64,000 nucleotides of DNA from Roseivivax halotolerans. Its GTDB lineage: Bacteria; Pseudomonadota; Alphaproteobacteria; Rhodobacterales; Rhodobacteraceae. The DNA is taken from the NCBI RefSeq assembly GCF_900115815.1, contig NZ_FOXV01000008.1, forward strand, positions 1 to 64,000. The letters are read 5' to 3'. The notes under the pieces are model-generated. The model worked only from the letters and a program-made list of their open reading frames with translations, was not told the DNA's origin and made no database searches. The translations under genes and the position numbers were made by a program. Shown in pieces: positions 54,862 through 62,773 of the stretch (the stretch's first letter is position 1; each line of letters begins with the position of its first letter).

Positions 54862-55046
54862 TTTCTGGCCTGTTTCCGGCGGTTTCACTGTGCCAAGGGG
54901 CTGGTCCGGGCGGGTCTCTATCGCGTATAGATGGGCCGAGTGGCCCGAGGAGGTCAAGGGCGCGCGGCCAGCTGCCGTATGCCGTTCCTCGTAGAAGGCC
55001 ACAGCGATCAGACGGCCCGAGCGGGCCTGGAACGAAGGGGCAGGCA

Positions 55047-56477
55047 ATGGCACGCGGATTTCTGGCAGGCGCAGCGACGGGCCTGATCGTTTCGGTCGGG
55101 GCGGCTGCGGGGATTTCTCTCAATATGGGATATCCAGAGCTTCCGGCGGGGCTGATGCCCGAGCCTCAGGTCGATGATGCTGGGAGCGGCGATGTCGCTG
55201 CGCCCGAGGCGGGCACATCGGAGACCGCGGCCCCCGGCGAAGACGCCGCGCCGGAACTAACGGGCGACACTGCTGGCCTCGCCGCGCCGACCGAGGGCGA
55301 TACGGTTCCCGAGAGCCTCGAGACCGAAAGCGGCTCGGCGCCGGAAGTTGCAGAAGCGGAAGCCGGTCTTGACGCACCTGCGCCCGATGCCGCGCCCGAG
55401 GGCTTCGAGGCGTCGGAGGATCAGCCAGTCGATGCCGCGCCCGACACCTCCAGCCCCGAAGCGCCGGGGGTCGAAAGCGAGCCGTCGATTTCAACCGATC
55501 CTGCCCAGCCGCCCGCGCCCGACGTGACCGAGGAGACGCCCGGTCTCGATCAGCCCGCAGCCGCAGACGCAGACGAGGCCGACACGGCGGAAACGGAGGA
55601 GGCTCCGGCGGAAGATGCCGCACCCGCGCCCGAGGCCGAAGACGACATCGCCGCGCCGACCCCGCCAGAGCCCGACAGCGAACGGCCCAGCATCGGCACG
55701 CCCGCAACCTCGCTCACCGATCGCGAGGACGGGGCACGCAGCACGCGCCTGCCCTCCATCGGTGCCGACGAGGAGAGCGACACGAGCGAAGCTGCAAGCG
55801 AAGCGCCGCCCGTGCGCCGGTTCGCCGCCGACGCTCAAGTGGAAGAGGGCACGCCGCGCCTTGCCATCGTGCTCATCGACGACGGTTCCGGACCTCTTGG
55901 ACCCGCAGCGCTCGAAGCGTTCCCCTTCGCCGTCACCTTCGCGGTTGACCCGACCGCCGAGGATGCCGCCGAGCGGATGCGCGGCTATCGCGAGCGCGGG
56001 TTCGAGGTCATGGCCTTGGCCGATGTGCCGGATGGCGCTGCCGCAAGCGACGTTGAAGTGACGCTCGAAGCCTCTCTCCGAGCGGTGCCCGAAGCGGTCG
56101 GTATTCTCGAAGCGCCGGGCGGCGGGCTGCAGGGATCTCGTGATGTGACCGAACAGGTGGCCGACTACCTCGCCGCGTCAGGTCACGGGCTCGTCATGCA
56201 AGGGCAGGGGCTCAACACCGCCGCCTCGCTCGCGCGGCGTGAAGGCGTGCCCTCCGGCTCGGTCTTCCGGGATTTCGACGGCGACGGTCAGGACCCGGCC
56301 ATGCAACGGCGGCTCCTCGATCGCGCGGCGATGCGGGCGAGCCAGGACGGCGCGGTGATCGCGCTCGGACGGCTCAGGGCCGATACGGTCTCCGCGCTGC
56401 TGCTCTGGGGTCTGCAGGACCGCGCGAACGAACTGGCGCTCGTGCCGGTCTCCGCGGTGATCTCGGTCGAGGAGTAA
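55047..56477 (+). CDS. Divergent polysaccharide deacetylase family protein (YibQ-like) with acidic linker
   Basis: A 476-residue envelope protein. One N-terminal hydrophobic segment (about residues 5-28) anchors or exports it. About residues 35-260 are low-complexity, rich in Glu, Ala, Pro and Asp. The C-terminal 205 residues match the divergent deacetylase fold ([13 protein letters not shown] near residue 270, then VTFAVDP). Catalytic metal residues of true deacetylases are not evident, as usual in this group. It is divergent from trpG. Confidence 0.82.
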   Translation: MARGFLAGAATGLIVSVGAAAGISLNMGYPELPAGLMPEPQVDDAGSGDVAAPEAGTSETAAPGEDAAPELTGDTAGLAAPTEGDTVPESLETESGSAPEVAEAEAGLDAPAPDAAPEGFEASEDQPVDAAPDTSSPEAPGVESEPSISTDPAQPPAPDVTEETPGLDQPAAADADEADTAETEEAPAEDAAPAPEAEDDIAAPTPPEPDSERPSIGTPATSLTDREDGARSTRLPSIGADEESDTSEAASEAPPVRRFAADAQVEEGTPRLAIVLIDDGSGPLGPAALEAFPFAVTFAVDPTAEDAAERMRGYRERGFEVMALADVPDGAAASDVEVTLEASLRAVPEAVGILEAPGGGLQGSRDVTEQVADYLAASGHGLVMQGQGLNTAASLARREGVPSGSVFRDFDGDGQDPAMQRRLLDRAAMRASQDGAVIALGRLRADTVSALLLWGLQDRANELALVPVSAVISVEE

Positions 56478-56480
56478 GGC

Positions 56481-57134
56481 TCAGGCGCGGGCCCAGCTCT
56501 TGAGCGTCGCGCCCAGATCGCCATATCCCGTGGCGCGCCGCTCGAAGGCAAGGCCAAGCCGGTCCGCGCAGGCCCGCGCCGTTTCGGTCAAGTCGGGATC
56601 GTCCGTCTGCGCGAGATAGACAAGTTTCTCGTAATGGCCGAAATACATCTCGAGCAGCTCCGGATGCCGGTCGAGGCCGAGCGGCTTCCAGACGAAGGCA
56701 TCGAATTGCCGTCCAAGAAAATCGGTGAGGTAGAAGGCGGTGATCTCGTCCCGCGCCGCGAATTCCGCGTTGCCCTCGAAGAAACTGTAGCAATGCGGGC
56801 CGGGCACCATCTCGACGCCCATCTCGGCGCAAGCGGTCTCAAGCTGCCCGCCGGTGCCGCAATCGCCGTAGACCACGAAGATGCGCGCATAGTCGGACTC
56901 CGCTTTCGCGACGGCTTCGCGGACGGCTGGAGTTATCTTTTCGGGGTGATTGTGAAGGATCGCCGGAAGGCAGCGCAGATCCATGTGGTCCCAGCCGTTC
57001 CGGGCCTTGAGATCGAGTATTTCCCGCGCAAGCGCCCCGCAGGCGATAAGAAGGATACGGCCTCCCGAGGCCGTGTCGAACCCTTCATCGCGCAGTTGCG
57101 TGTCGTCAGGTGTGGCTGTCGTCAAAGGGCACAT
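56481..57134 (-). CDS. DUF1638 family protein
   Basis: A 217-residue soluble protein with ILLIACGALAREIL near residue 27, LRCLPAILHNHPEKI near 53, VVYGDCGTGG near 88 and GPHCYSFFEG near 113. Conserved Cys and His in these blocks suggest metal or corrinoid binding. DUF1638 genes often lie beside corrinoid proteins and methyltransferases, as here. Its ATG is inside the end of the preceding 57-residue gene (29-base overlap). The exact function is unknown. Confidence 0.85.
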   Translation of the reverse strand: MCPLTTATPDDTQLRDEGFDTASGGRILLIACGALAREILDLKARNGWDHMDLRCLPAILHNHPEKITPAVREAVAKAESDYARIFVVYGDCGTGGQLETACAEMGVEMVPGPHCYSFFEGNAEFAARDEITAFYLTDFLGRQFDAFVWKPLGLDRHPELLEMYFGHYEKLVYLAQTDDPDLTETARACADRLGLAFERRATGYGDLGATLKSWARA

Positions 57135-57279
57135 GGCCCAGCCCCCAACGCAGGGCCAAGACGAGGACGATCAGGACCGGCATCACGGCGAGCAGTCCGA
57201 AGGCGCTCATCGCCCAAACGGTCAGCGCCGCGGCGGCAATGACCAGCAGGATGGTGAGTGCGAAGGATGTCACAGGCAT
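57106..57279 (-). CDS. Small single-pass or two-pass membrane protein
   Basis: A 57-residue protein that is hydrophobic for almost its whole length (about residues 4-50), ending in a short polar tail with HVPFDDSHT. AAGGAGCAATC is an excellent ribosome site for the ATG at 57279. Its last 29 bases overlap the start of the DUF1638 gene, so the two are probably coupled. I do not recognise a family. Confidence 0.65.
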   Translation of the reverse strand: MPVTSFALTILLVIAAAALTVWAMSAFGLLAVMPVLIVLVLALRWGLGHVPFDDSHT

Positions 57280-57325
57280 GATTGCTCCTTTCCCTGCCAT
57301 CAATATGGGCCGCATATGCGGAAAG

Positions 57326-57353
57326 GAAAAGCCCCCACCTTGATGGCAGGGGC
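57326..57353 (-). terminator. Probable terminator after corrinoid protein gene
   Basis: On the minus strand: GCCCC (57353-57349), an inner loop with CC/GG pairing, then GGGGC (57335-57331) followed by TTTTCC. It lies 28 bases after the corrinoid gene stop and before the small membrane gene. Confidence 0.6.
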
Positions 57354-57380
57354 CTTATGCGACTGAAGGTCACTTTAAGG

Positions 57381-58085
57381 TCAGCCAACCGCGCGCTGGT
57401 TGTGGCGGCGCTGGATGAACTCCTTCGCCATGTCCACCGCGACGGCCGCATCGCGGCAATATCCGTCGGCGCCGATGGCCTGCCCGAATTCCTCGTTGAG
57501 CGGCGCGCCGCCGACGAGAACGATGTAGTCGTCGCGGATGCCCTGTTCCTTCATCGTGTCGATCACGACCTTCATGTAAGGCATCGTGGTGGTCAGCAGT
57601 GCCGACATGCCGAGGATGTCCGGCTGTTCCCGCTCGAGCGCCTCGAGATATTCCTCGACGGGGTTGTTGATGCCGAGATCGACCACTTCAAAGCCCGCGC
57701 CTTCCATCATCATGGAAACGAGGTTCTTGCCGATATCGTGGATGTCGCCCTTCACGGTGCCGATGACCATCTTGCCCATCTTGGGCGCGCCGGTTTCGGC
57801 GAGGAGCGGCTTCAGGATCGCCATCCCGGCCTTCATCGCGTTCGCCGCGAGCAGCACTTCGGGCACGAAGAGGATGCCGTCCCGGAAGTCCCGGCCGACA
57901 ATGGTCATGCCTGCGACAAGCGCCTCGGTGAGAATTCGGTAGGGCTCCCAGCCGCGCTCCAGCAGGATGTTGACGCCCTCCTCGATCTCTTCCTTGAGCC
58001 CGTCGTAAAGGTCGTCGTGCATCTGCGGCACAAGCTCTTCGTCGGGCAGTTCGGAGAGGATCAGATCGTCTTCTTCATCAGACAT
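57381..58085 (-). CDS. Corrinoid (B12-binding) protein, methionine synthase or methyltransferase module
   Basis: A 234-residue protein with a four-helix cap (about residues 25-100) and a Rossmann-type B12 domain carrying the base-off motif GDIHDIGKN (Asp114, His116, Gly119), then SALLTTTMP near 152 and VGGAPL near 185. Cognate to MtbC/MtgC and the MetH cap plus B12 modules. The ATG at 58085 is preceded by AAGGA. With the homocysteine methyltransferase at 59367 it probably forms part of a split methionine synthase. Confidence 0.92.
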   Translation of the reverse strand: MSDEEDDLILSELPDEELVPQMHDDLYDGLKEEIEEGVNILLERGWEPYRILTEALVAGMTIVGRDFRDGILFVPEVLLAANAMKAGMAILKPLLAETGAPKMGKMVIGTVKGDIHDIGKNLVSMMMEGAGFEVVDLGINNPVEEYLEALEREQPDILGMSALLTTTMPYMKVVIDTMKEQGIRDDYIVLVGGAPLNEEFGQAIGADGYCRDAAVAVDMAKEFIQRRHNQRAVG

Positions 58086-58275
58086 GGAGGTATCCTTTGC
58101 CTTCGGGCGCCGCGAACGCGGCACCGCATTGATGGCGAGCTATGTGGCTTTTCGCCACGTAACAATCGCCAGATTGCGACATGGTTCGATCCACGACCGA
58201 CGCGGCTTTCATGCCTGTGTCGCTCGAATCCGTGTCGAGGTTGAAAGTGTTCCCGTTCCGTTCTAATTTTTCGTT

Positions 58276-59361
58276 ATGGGACGTTTCGAAACCGATATCG
58301 AGGCCGATGCGCGACGAGGCCGCGGAGCCGCCAGCCGGGATACCGGCCGGTTCGAGCGGCTGTCGCGCGCAGATTCGCATGATGGCTGGGACATCGCCGA
58401 GGAGGTGCGCCAGATCCGCACCGAGGTTTCGGAAGAAAGCCCTCGCAGCCTCGTCAACTACGTCCGCTCGCCCGACATTCCGTTCGACCGGAGCATCAAT
58501 CCCTACCGCGGCTGCGAGCATGGCTGCATCTACTGTTTTGCGCGCCCAAGCCACGCTTATCTCGGGCTGTCGCCCGGTCTCGACTTCGAAACCCGGCTCG
58601 TCGCCCGACCGGGTGCGCCAGAGGTTCTCGACCGAGAGTTGCGCGCCAAGTCCTACGAGGTCGCGCCCATCGCCATCGGCACGAATACCGATCCCTATCA
58701 GCCGATCGAGAAAGAGCGCGGGATCATGCGCGCCTGCCTCGAGGTGCTGCGCGCCCACCGCCATCCGGTCGCCATCGTCACCAAGGGCACGCTGATCGAG
58801 CGAGACATCGACATCCTGTCGGACATGGCGTCGGAAGGTCTGGCGCGGGTCGGCATCTCGGTGACGACGCTCGACCGCGATCTCGCGCGCCGGATGGAGC
58901 CGCGCGTGCCGGCTCCAGCGCGTCGCCTGCACGCGATCCGCCGACTGACGCAGGCGGGCATTCCCGTGCGCCTCATGGTTTCTCCGGTCGTGCCCGCGCT
59001 GACCGATCCCGAGATCGAACGCATTCTCGAAGCAGGGGCGGAGGCCGGTGCGGATGCGGCGAGCTGGATCATGCTGCGCCTGCCGCACGAAGTGGCGCCG
59101 CTCTGGCAGGACTGGCTCGAGGTGCATTACCCGGACAGCGCCGCCCGCGTGATGGCGCGCCTGCGCGAGATGCATGGCGGAAAGGTCTATTCGTCCACAT
59201 GGCACAAGCGCATGCGCGGCGAGGGGCATTACGCCGAAATCATCGCGCGCCGCTTCAAGCTCGCGGCACGTCGCCACGGGCTCGACCGGCCGACCCAGCC
59301 GCTGCGGACCGATCTTTTCGCTCCGCCGCCGCGCGCGGGGGATCAATTGTCGTTGTTCTAG
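58276..59361 (+). CDS. PA0069 family radical SAM protein
   Basis: A 361-residue radical SAM enzyme. The iron-sulfur cluster cysteines are in CEHGCIYC (Cys80, Cys84, Cys87), followed by FARPSH. The SPL-like GTNTDPYQPIEK near residue 137 and VTKGTLIERD near 170 are further family marks. It lies between the corrinoid and homocysteine methyltransferase genes but on the opposite strand. The substrate is unknown, and a role in the methionine system is suggested by location only. Confidence 0.9.
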   Translation: MGRFETDIEADARRGRGAASRDTGRFERLSRADSHDGWDIAEEVRQIRTEVSEESPRSLVNYVRSPDIPFDRSINPYRGCEHGCIYCFARPSHAYLGLSPGLDFETRLVARPGAPEVLDRELRAKSYEVAPIAIGTNTDPYQPIEKERGIMRACLEVLRAHRHPVAIVTKGTLIERDIDILSDMASEGLARVGISVTTLDRDLARRMEPRVPAPARRLHAIRRLTQAGIPVRLMVSPVVPALTDPEIERILEAGAEAGADAASWIMLRLPHEVAPLWQDWLEVHYPDSAARVMARLREMHGGKVYSSTWHKRMRGEGHYAEIIARRFKLAARRHGLDRPTQPLRTDLFAPPPRAGDQLSLF

Positions 59362-59366
59362 CTTCA

Positions 59367-60386
59367 TCAGCCCCGGCGGCGGCGACGTCCGGTGCTCCGG
59401 CGCGGCTCGCCGTCTCCCTCTCCAGTGCCGTCGCTATCCGAGGAAAAGCCGCCGATCTTCTCGGCAATCTCTTCAAGGCTCGGGCGCTCGCCGCGTGGAC
59501 GCGTCTCCAGCGCCTCGCGCATGTGGCGCAGATGGTCGGGCATGGTGCCGCAGCACCCGCCGATGATCGTGGCGCCCGCATCGCGTGCCATGACCGCGTA
59601 ATCGGCCATCAACTCGGGTGTGCCGTCGTAGTGGATATGGCCGTCGACGAAACGCGGGATTCCTGCATTGCCCTTGGCGATGACCGGCCGCTCGGGTCCT
59701 GCGGCGGAGAAGCCGAGCACGGTCCGCAAAAGATCCGATGCGCCGACACCGCAATTGGCGCCGAAGGCGAGGGGCGGGTTTGGCAGACCCTCGACGAGCG
59801 TGACCATGTCCTGCGAGGTCAGTCCCATCATCGTGCGCCCCGCCGTGTCGAAGCTCATCGTGCCGCACCAGGGCATGCCTGCGAGCGCGAAGGCCTCGGC
59901 GGCGGCCTTGAACTCCTCGGGCGCGCTGATCGTTTCCACCCAGAGCACGTCGGCGCCGCCCTCCTTCAGACCTTCGGCCTGTTCGTGGAACATCTCGACC
60001 GCGCTTTCGTGCGAAAGACTGCCGACCGGCTGCATGATCTCGCCCGTCGGTCCGACCGAGCCCGCGACGACGACCGGACGCCCGGCCTTGTCCGCGACCT
60101 CTCGGGCCAGCTCCGCCGCGATGCGCGAGAATTCCCGCGCGCGATCCTGTGCGTCGTGCAGCTTCAGACGTGATGCGTTCGCGCCGAAGGAGTTGGTGAG
60201 AAACAGGTCCGATCCCGCATCGACCGCGCCCTGGTAAAGCGCGCGGATCTTCTCCGGCTCGTCGATGTTCCAGAATTCCGGCGCATCCCCGGAAGAGAGC
60301 CCCATGTTGAACAGGTTCGTGCCGGTCGCCCCGTCGGCGAGAAGCCAGTCGCGGTCCTGCAGAAGGGCGGAGAGTGCGTCGGACAT
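59367..60386 (-). CDS. bmt: Homocysteine S-methyltransferase (annotated betaine-homocysteine type)
   Basis: A 339-residue zinc enzyme of the homocysteine S-methyltransferase fold. Zinc ligands are Cys212 in GANCGVG and the Cys278-Cys279 pair in GGCCGT. The N-terminal LADGATGTNLFNMGL is typical. The C-terminus is Arg-rich. Usually named betaine-homocysteine methyltransferase, but with an adjacent corrinoid gene and no pterin domain it may be the homocysteine module of a split MetH. It converges with the radical SAM gene, with five bases between stops. Confidence 0.88.
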   Translation of the reverse strand: MSDALSALLQDRDWLLADGATGTNLFNMGLSSGDAPEFWNIDEPEKIRALYQGAVDAGSDLFLTNSFGANASRLKLHDAQDRAREFSRIAAELAREVADKAGRPVVVAGSVGPTGEIMQPVGSLSHESAVEMFHEQAEGLKEGGADVLWVETISAPEEFKAAAEAFALAGMPWCGTMSFDTAGRTMMGLTSQDMVTLVEGLPNPPLAFGANCGVGASDLLRTVLGFSAAGPERPVIAKGNAGIPRFVDGHIHYDGTPELMADYAVMARDAGATIIGGCCGTMPDHLRHMREALETRPRGERPSLEEIAEKIGGFSSDSDGTGEGDGEPRRSTGRRRRRG

Positions 60387-60455
60387 GAATGCGGATCCTT
60401 TGGTCGCGCGAAATCTATGGCGCGCTGATGCCCGATCCGCCGAGGTGACGCAAAT

Positions 60456-60479
60456 TCATAATGTTCAAGACGATTATGA
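60456..60479. promoter_or_regulatory. Inverted repeat upstream of homocysteine methyltransferase gene
   Basis: TCATAAT at 60456-60462 and ATTATGA at 60473-60479 form a perfect 7-bp inverted repeat with a 10-base spacer, 70 bases upstream of the gene start. It looks like a regulator-binding site; the regulator is unknown. Confidence 0.45.
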
Positions 60480-60522
60480 GGCCGGGCCTGGGCGGCCTGG
60501 CCCCTATTAACCGTGACCCGGT

Positions 60523-60837
60523 TCAGTTCTCTTCGACGAGTTGCGCTTTGGCCTGAGCCAGACATTCGGCCATCTTCGCGCGAATCTCGTCGGGGTTCGA
60601 TTTGTCGCCAAGATCGCCCGCGACCTTCCGAACGACATCCTCGTGACCTGCTTCCTCGAAATCTGCCTTCACGACTTCGCGGGCATAGGCGTCCGCTTCG
60701 TCGCCCGACAGGCCCAGCTTTTCCGCCGCCCAGAGGCCGAGCAGCTTGTTGCGTCGTGCCTCGGCGCGAAACTTCATCTCCTCGTCATGGGCGAACTTGT
60801 TTTCAAACGCGTTCTCGCGATCGTTGAACGTGGTCAT
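60523..60837 (-). CDS. F1-ATPase inhibitor zeta subunit (DUF1476)
   Basis: A 104-residue inhibitor of the alphaproteobacterial F1Fo-ATPase that stops wasteful ATP hydrolysis. The inhibitory N-terminus (FNDRENAFENKFAHDEEM) and the conserved RRNKLLGLWAAEKLGL and DFEEAGHEDVVRKV helices are all present. The ATG at 60837 follows AAGGGAC. It is divergent from purC, separated by 171 bases. Confidence 0.93.
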   Translation of the reverse strand: MTTFNDRENAFENKFAHDEEMKFRAEARRNKLLGLWAAEKLGLSGDEADAYAREVVKADFEEAGHEDVVRKVAGDLGDKSNPDEIRAKMAECLAQAKAQLVEEN

Positions 60838-61008
60838 TTCGTGTCCCTTCGCAGTGCCAGATCTCGCGCAGACGGTAGGCAAGCGCGCCCGCCGCCGCAA
60901 GCGCCGGCTGCGCTGCTGCTTGCGGGATTACGGCCCTTGGACTAAAGGTCGCGCATCACGCGCGGGGCGCTTGCCCGGCGCGATTCCTGTTTTTGGGAAA
61001 GGGGCCAG

Positions 61009-61767
61009 ATGGCACGCCGCAAGAAGATCTACGAGGGCAAGGCGAAGGTTCTGTACGAAGGGCCGCGTCCGGGCACGATCGTGCAGTATTTCAAGGACGA
61101 CGCCACCGCCTTCAACGCCGAGAAGAAGGACGTGATCGATGGCAAGGGCGTTCTGAACAACCGGCTGTCGGAATTCTTCATGACCGGCCTCAACCAGATC
61201 GGCGTGCCCACCCACTTCATCGAGCGGATCAACATGCGCGAGCAACTCGTGCGCTCCTGCGAGATCATCCCGCTCGAGGTGGTGGTGCGGAACGTCGCGG
61301 CCGGCTCCATGTCGAAGCGGCTCGGCATCGAGGAAGGCACCCAGCTTTCGCGCCCGATCGTAGAATATTACTACAAGGACGACGCGCTCGGTGATCCGCT
61401 CGTCACCGAAGAGCATATCGCGGCGTTCGGCTGGGCCAGCCAGCAGGACATGGACGACATCCTGAGCCTCGCGCTCCGCGTCAACGACTTCATGTCGGGT
61501 GTCATGCTCGCCGTCGGCATCAAGCTTGTCGACTTCAAGATCGAGATCGGCCGCGTATTCGAGGGCGACTTCCAGCGTCTCGTCGTCGCCGACGAGATCT
61601 CGCCCGACAGCTGCCGGCTTTGGGACATGGAAACGGGTCAGAAGCTCGACAAGGACGTGTTCCGCCGCGATCTCGGCAACTTGGCCGACGCCTATACCGA
61701 AGTGGCGCGCCGGCTTGGCGTGATGCCGAAGAACCAGGGCGTGACCAAGCCGACGCTCATCAACTAG
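61009..61767 (+). CDS. purC: Phosphoribosylaminoimidazole-succinocarboxamide synthase
   Basis: Joins CAIR with aspartate in purine synthesis. The 252-residue product has the [10 protein letters not shown] start motif, [15 protein letters not shown] near residue 87 and LVDFKIEIG near 175. GGGAAAGGGGCC precedes the ATG. It is first in a purC-purS-purQ operon. Confidence 0.96.
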   Translation: MARRKKIYEGKAKVLYEGPRPGTIVQYFKDDATAFNAEKKDVIDGKGVLNNRLSEFFMTGLNQIGVPTHFIERINMREQLVRSCEIIPLEVVVRNVAAGSMSKRLGIEEGTQLSRPIVEYYYKDDALGDPLVTEEHIAAFGWASQQDMDDILSLALRVNDFMSGVMLAVGIKLVDFKIEIGRVFEGDFQRLVVADEISPDSCRLWDMETGQKLDKDVFRRDLGNLADAYTEVARRLGVMPKNQGVTKPTLIN

Positions 61768-61838
61768 CGAAGGGCCTGGTCGGCCTTTCAGAACGCACGA
61801 CGCAACGCCGCGCAGGGCGCGGCCGAAGGAGACAGGCG

Positions 61839-62069
61839 ATGAAGGCACGGGTGCACGTGATGTTGAAAGAGGGCGTTCTCGACCCTCAGGGCGAGGCGGT
61901 GCGCCACGCGCTTGACTCGCTCGGATTCGACGGGGTCGAGGGCGTGCGCCAGGGCAAGGTCATCGAGCTCGATCTCGCGGACGGCACCTCCGAGGCGCGG
62001 ATCGGCGAGATGTGCGAGAAGCTCCTCGCAAACACCGTGATCGAAAGCTACCGGATCGAGGTGCTGTGA
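61839..62069 (+). CDS. purS: Phosphoribosylformylglycinamidine synthase subunit PurS
   Basis: A 76-residue subunit that bridges PurL and PurQ in the three-part FGAM synthase. It has the canonical [14 protein letters not shown] and the [10 protein letters not shown] turn. GAAGGAGACAGGCG precedes the ATG. Its stop overlaps the purQ ATG (TGATG). purL is not in the window. Confidence 0.95.
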   Translation: MKARVHVMLKEGVLDPQGEAVRHALDSLGFDGVEGVRQGKVIELDLADGTSEARIGEMCEKLLANTVIESYRIEVL

Positions 62070-62737
62070 TGCGCGCCGCGGTCCTCGTCTTTCCCGGCTC
62101 CAACTGTGATCGCGATCTCGCCACGGCCTTTCGCGCGGCGGGGTTCGAGACCGACATGGTCTGGCACAAGGACACGAGCCTGCCGGACGGCGTGGACATT
62201 GTCGGCGTGCCGGGCGGGTTCTCTTACGGGGACTACCTCCGCTGCGGAGCCATCGCCGCCAATTCCCCGATCTGCCGGGCGCTCGCGGCCCATGCCGAGC
62301 GGGGCGGTTTCGTCTTCGGCCCCTGCAACGGCTTCCAGATCCTGACCGAGACCGGCCTTCTGCCGGGGGCGCTTCTGCGGAATGCCGGGCTGAAATACAT
62401 CTGCCGGACCGTGCCGTTGATCGTGGCAGAGCAGGACAGCGTCTTTACCCGTGGTTATGCGCCCGGCGAGGAGATCCGCATCCCGATCGCACATCACGAC
62501 GGCAATTACTTTGCCGATACCGATACGCTCGACCGCCTAGAGGGCGAGGGGCTGGTGGCGTTCCGCTATGCCGAGAACCCCAACGGCTCGCAACGTGACA
62601 TCGCGGGCATTCTCTCGCCCAATCGCCGGGTGCTCGGCATGATGCCGCATCCCGAACGCGCGGCCGATGCCGGGCACGGCGGCACCGACGGTCAGCGTCT
62701 TTTCGCGCATCTGACAGAGGCTCTGGCCGCTGCCTGA
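62069..62737 (+). CDS. purQ: Phosphoribosylformylglycinamidine synthase subunit PurQ
   Basis: Glutaminase subunit of the three-part FGAM synthase. The 222-residue product has GPCNGFQIL near residue 86 with the nucleophilic Cys, and MMPHPERA near 193 with the catalytic His and Glu. The start ATG is shared with the purS stop. It is followed after 36 bases by a sensor kinase gene. Confidence 0.96.
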   Translation: MRAAVLVFPGSNCDRDLATAFRAAGFETDMVWHKDTSLPDGVDIVGVPGGFSYGDYLRCGAIAANSPICRALAAHAERGGFVFGPCNGFQILTETGLLPGALLRNAGLKYICRTVPLIVAEQDSVFTRGYAPGEEIRIPIAHHDGNYFADTDTLDRLEGEGLVAFRYAENPNGSQRDIAGILSPNRRVLGMMPHPERAADAGHGGTDGQRLFAHLTEALAAA

Positions 62738-62773
62738 CTTGTGGCGCGCTGGTGCGAGCCGTAAGTTGGACCA

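Noticed and set aside
60387-60522. SAM or SAH riboswitch before the homocysteine methyltransferase gene
   Set aside because: I could not match conserved cores of the known SAM-II, SAM/SAH or SAH classes; only a simple inverted repeat is visible.
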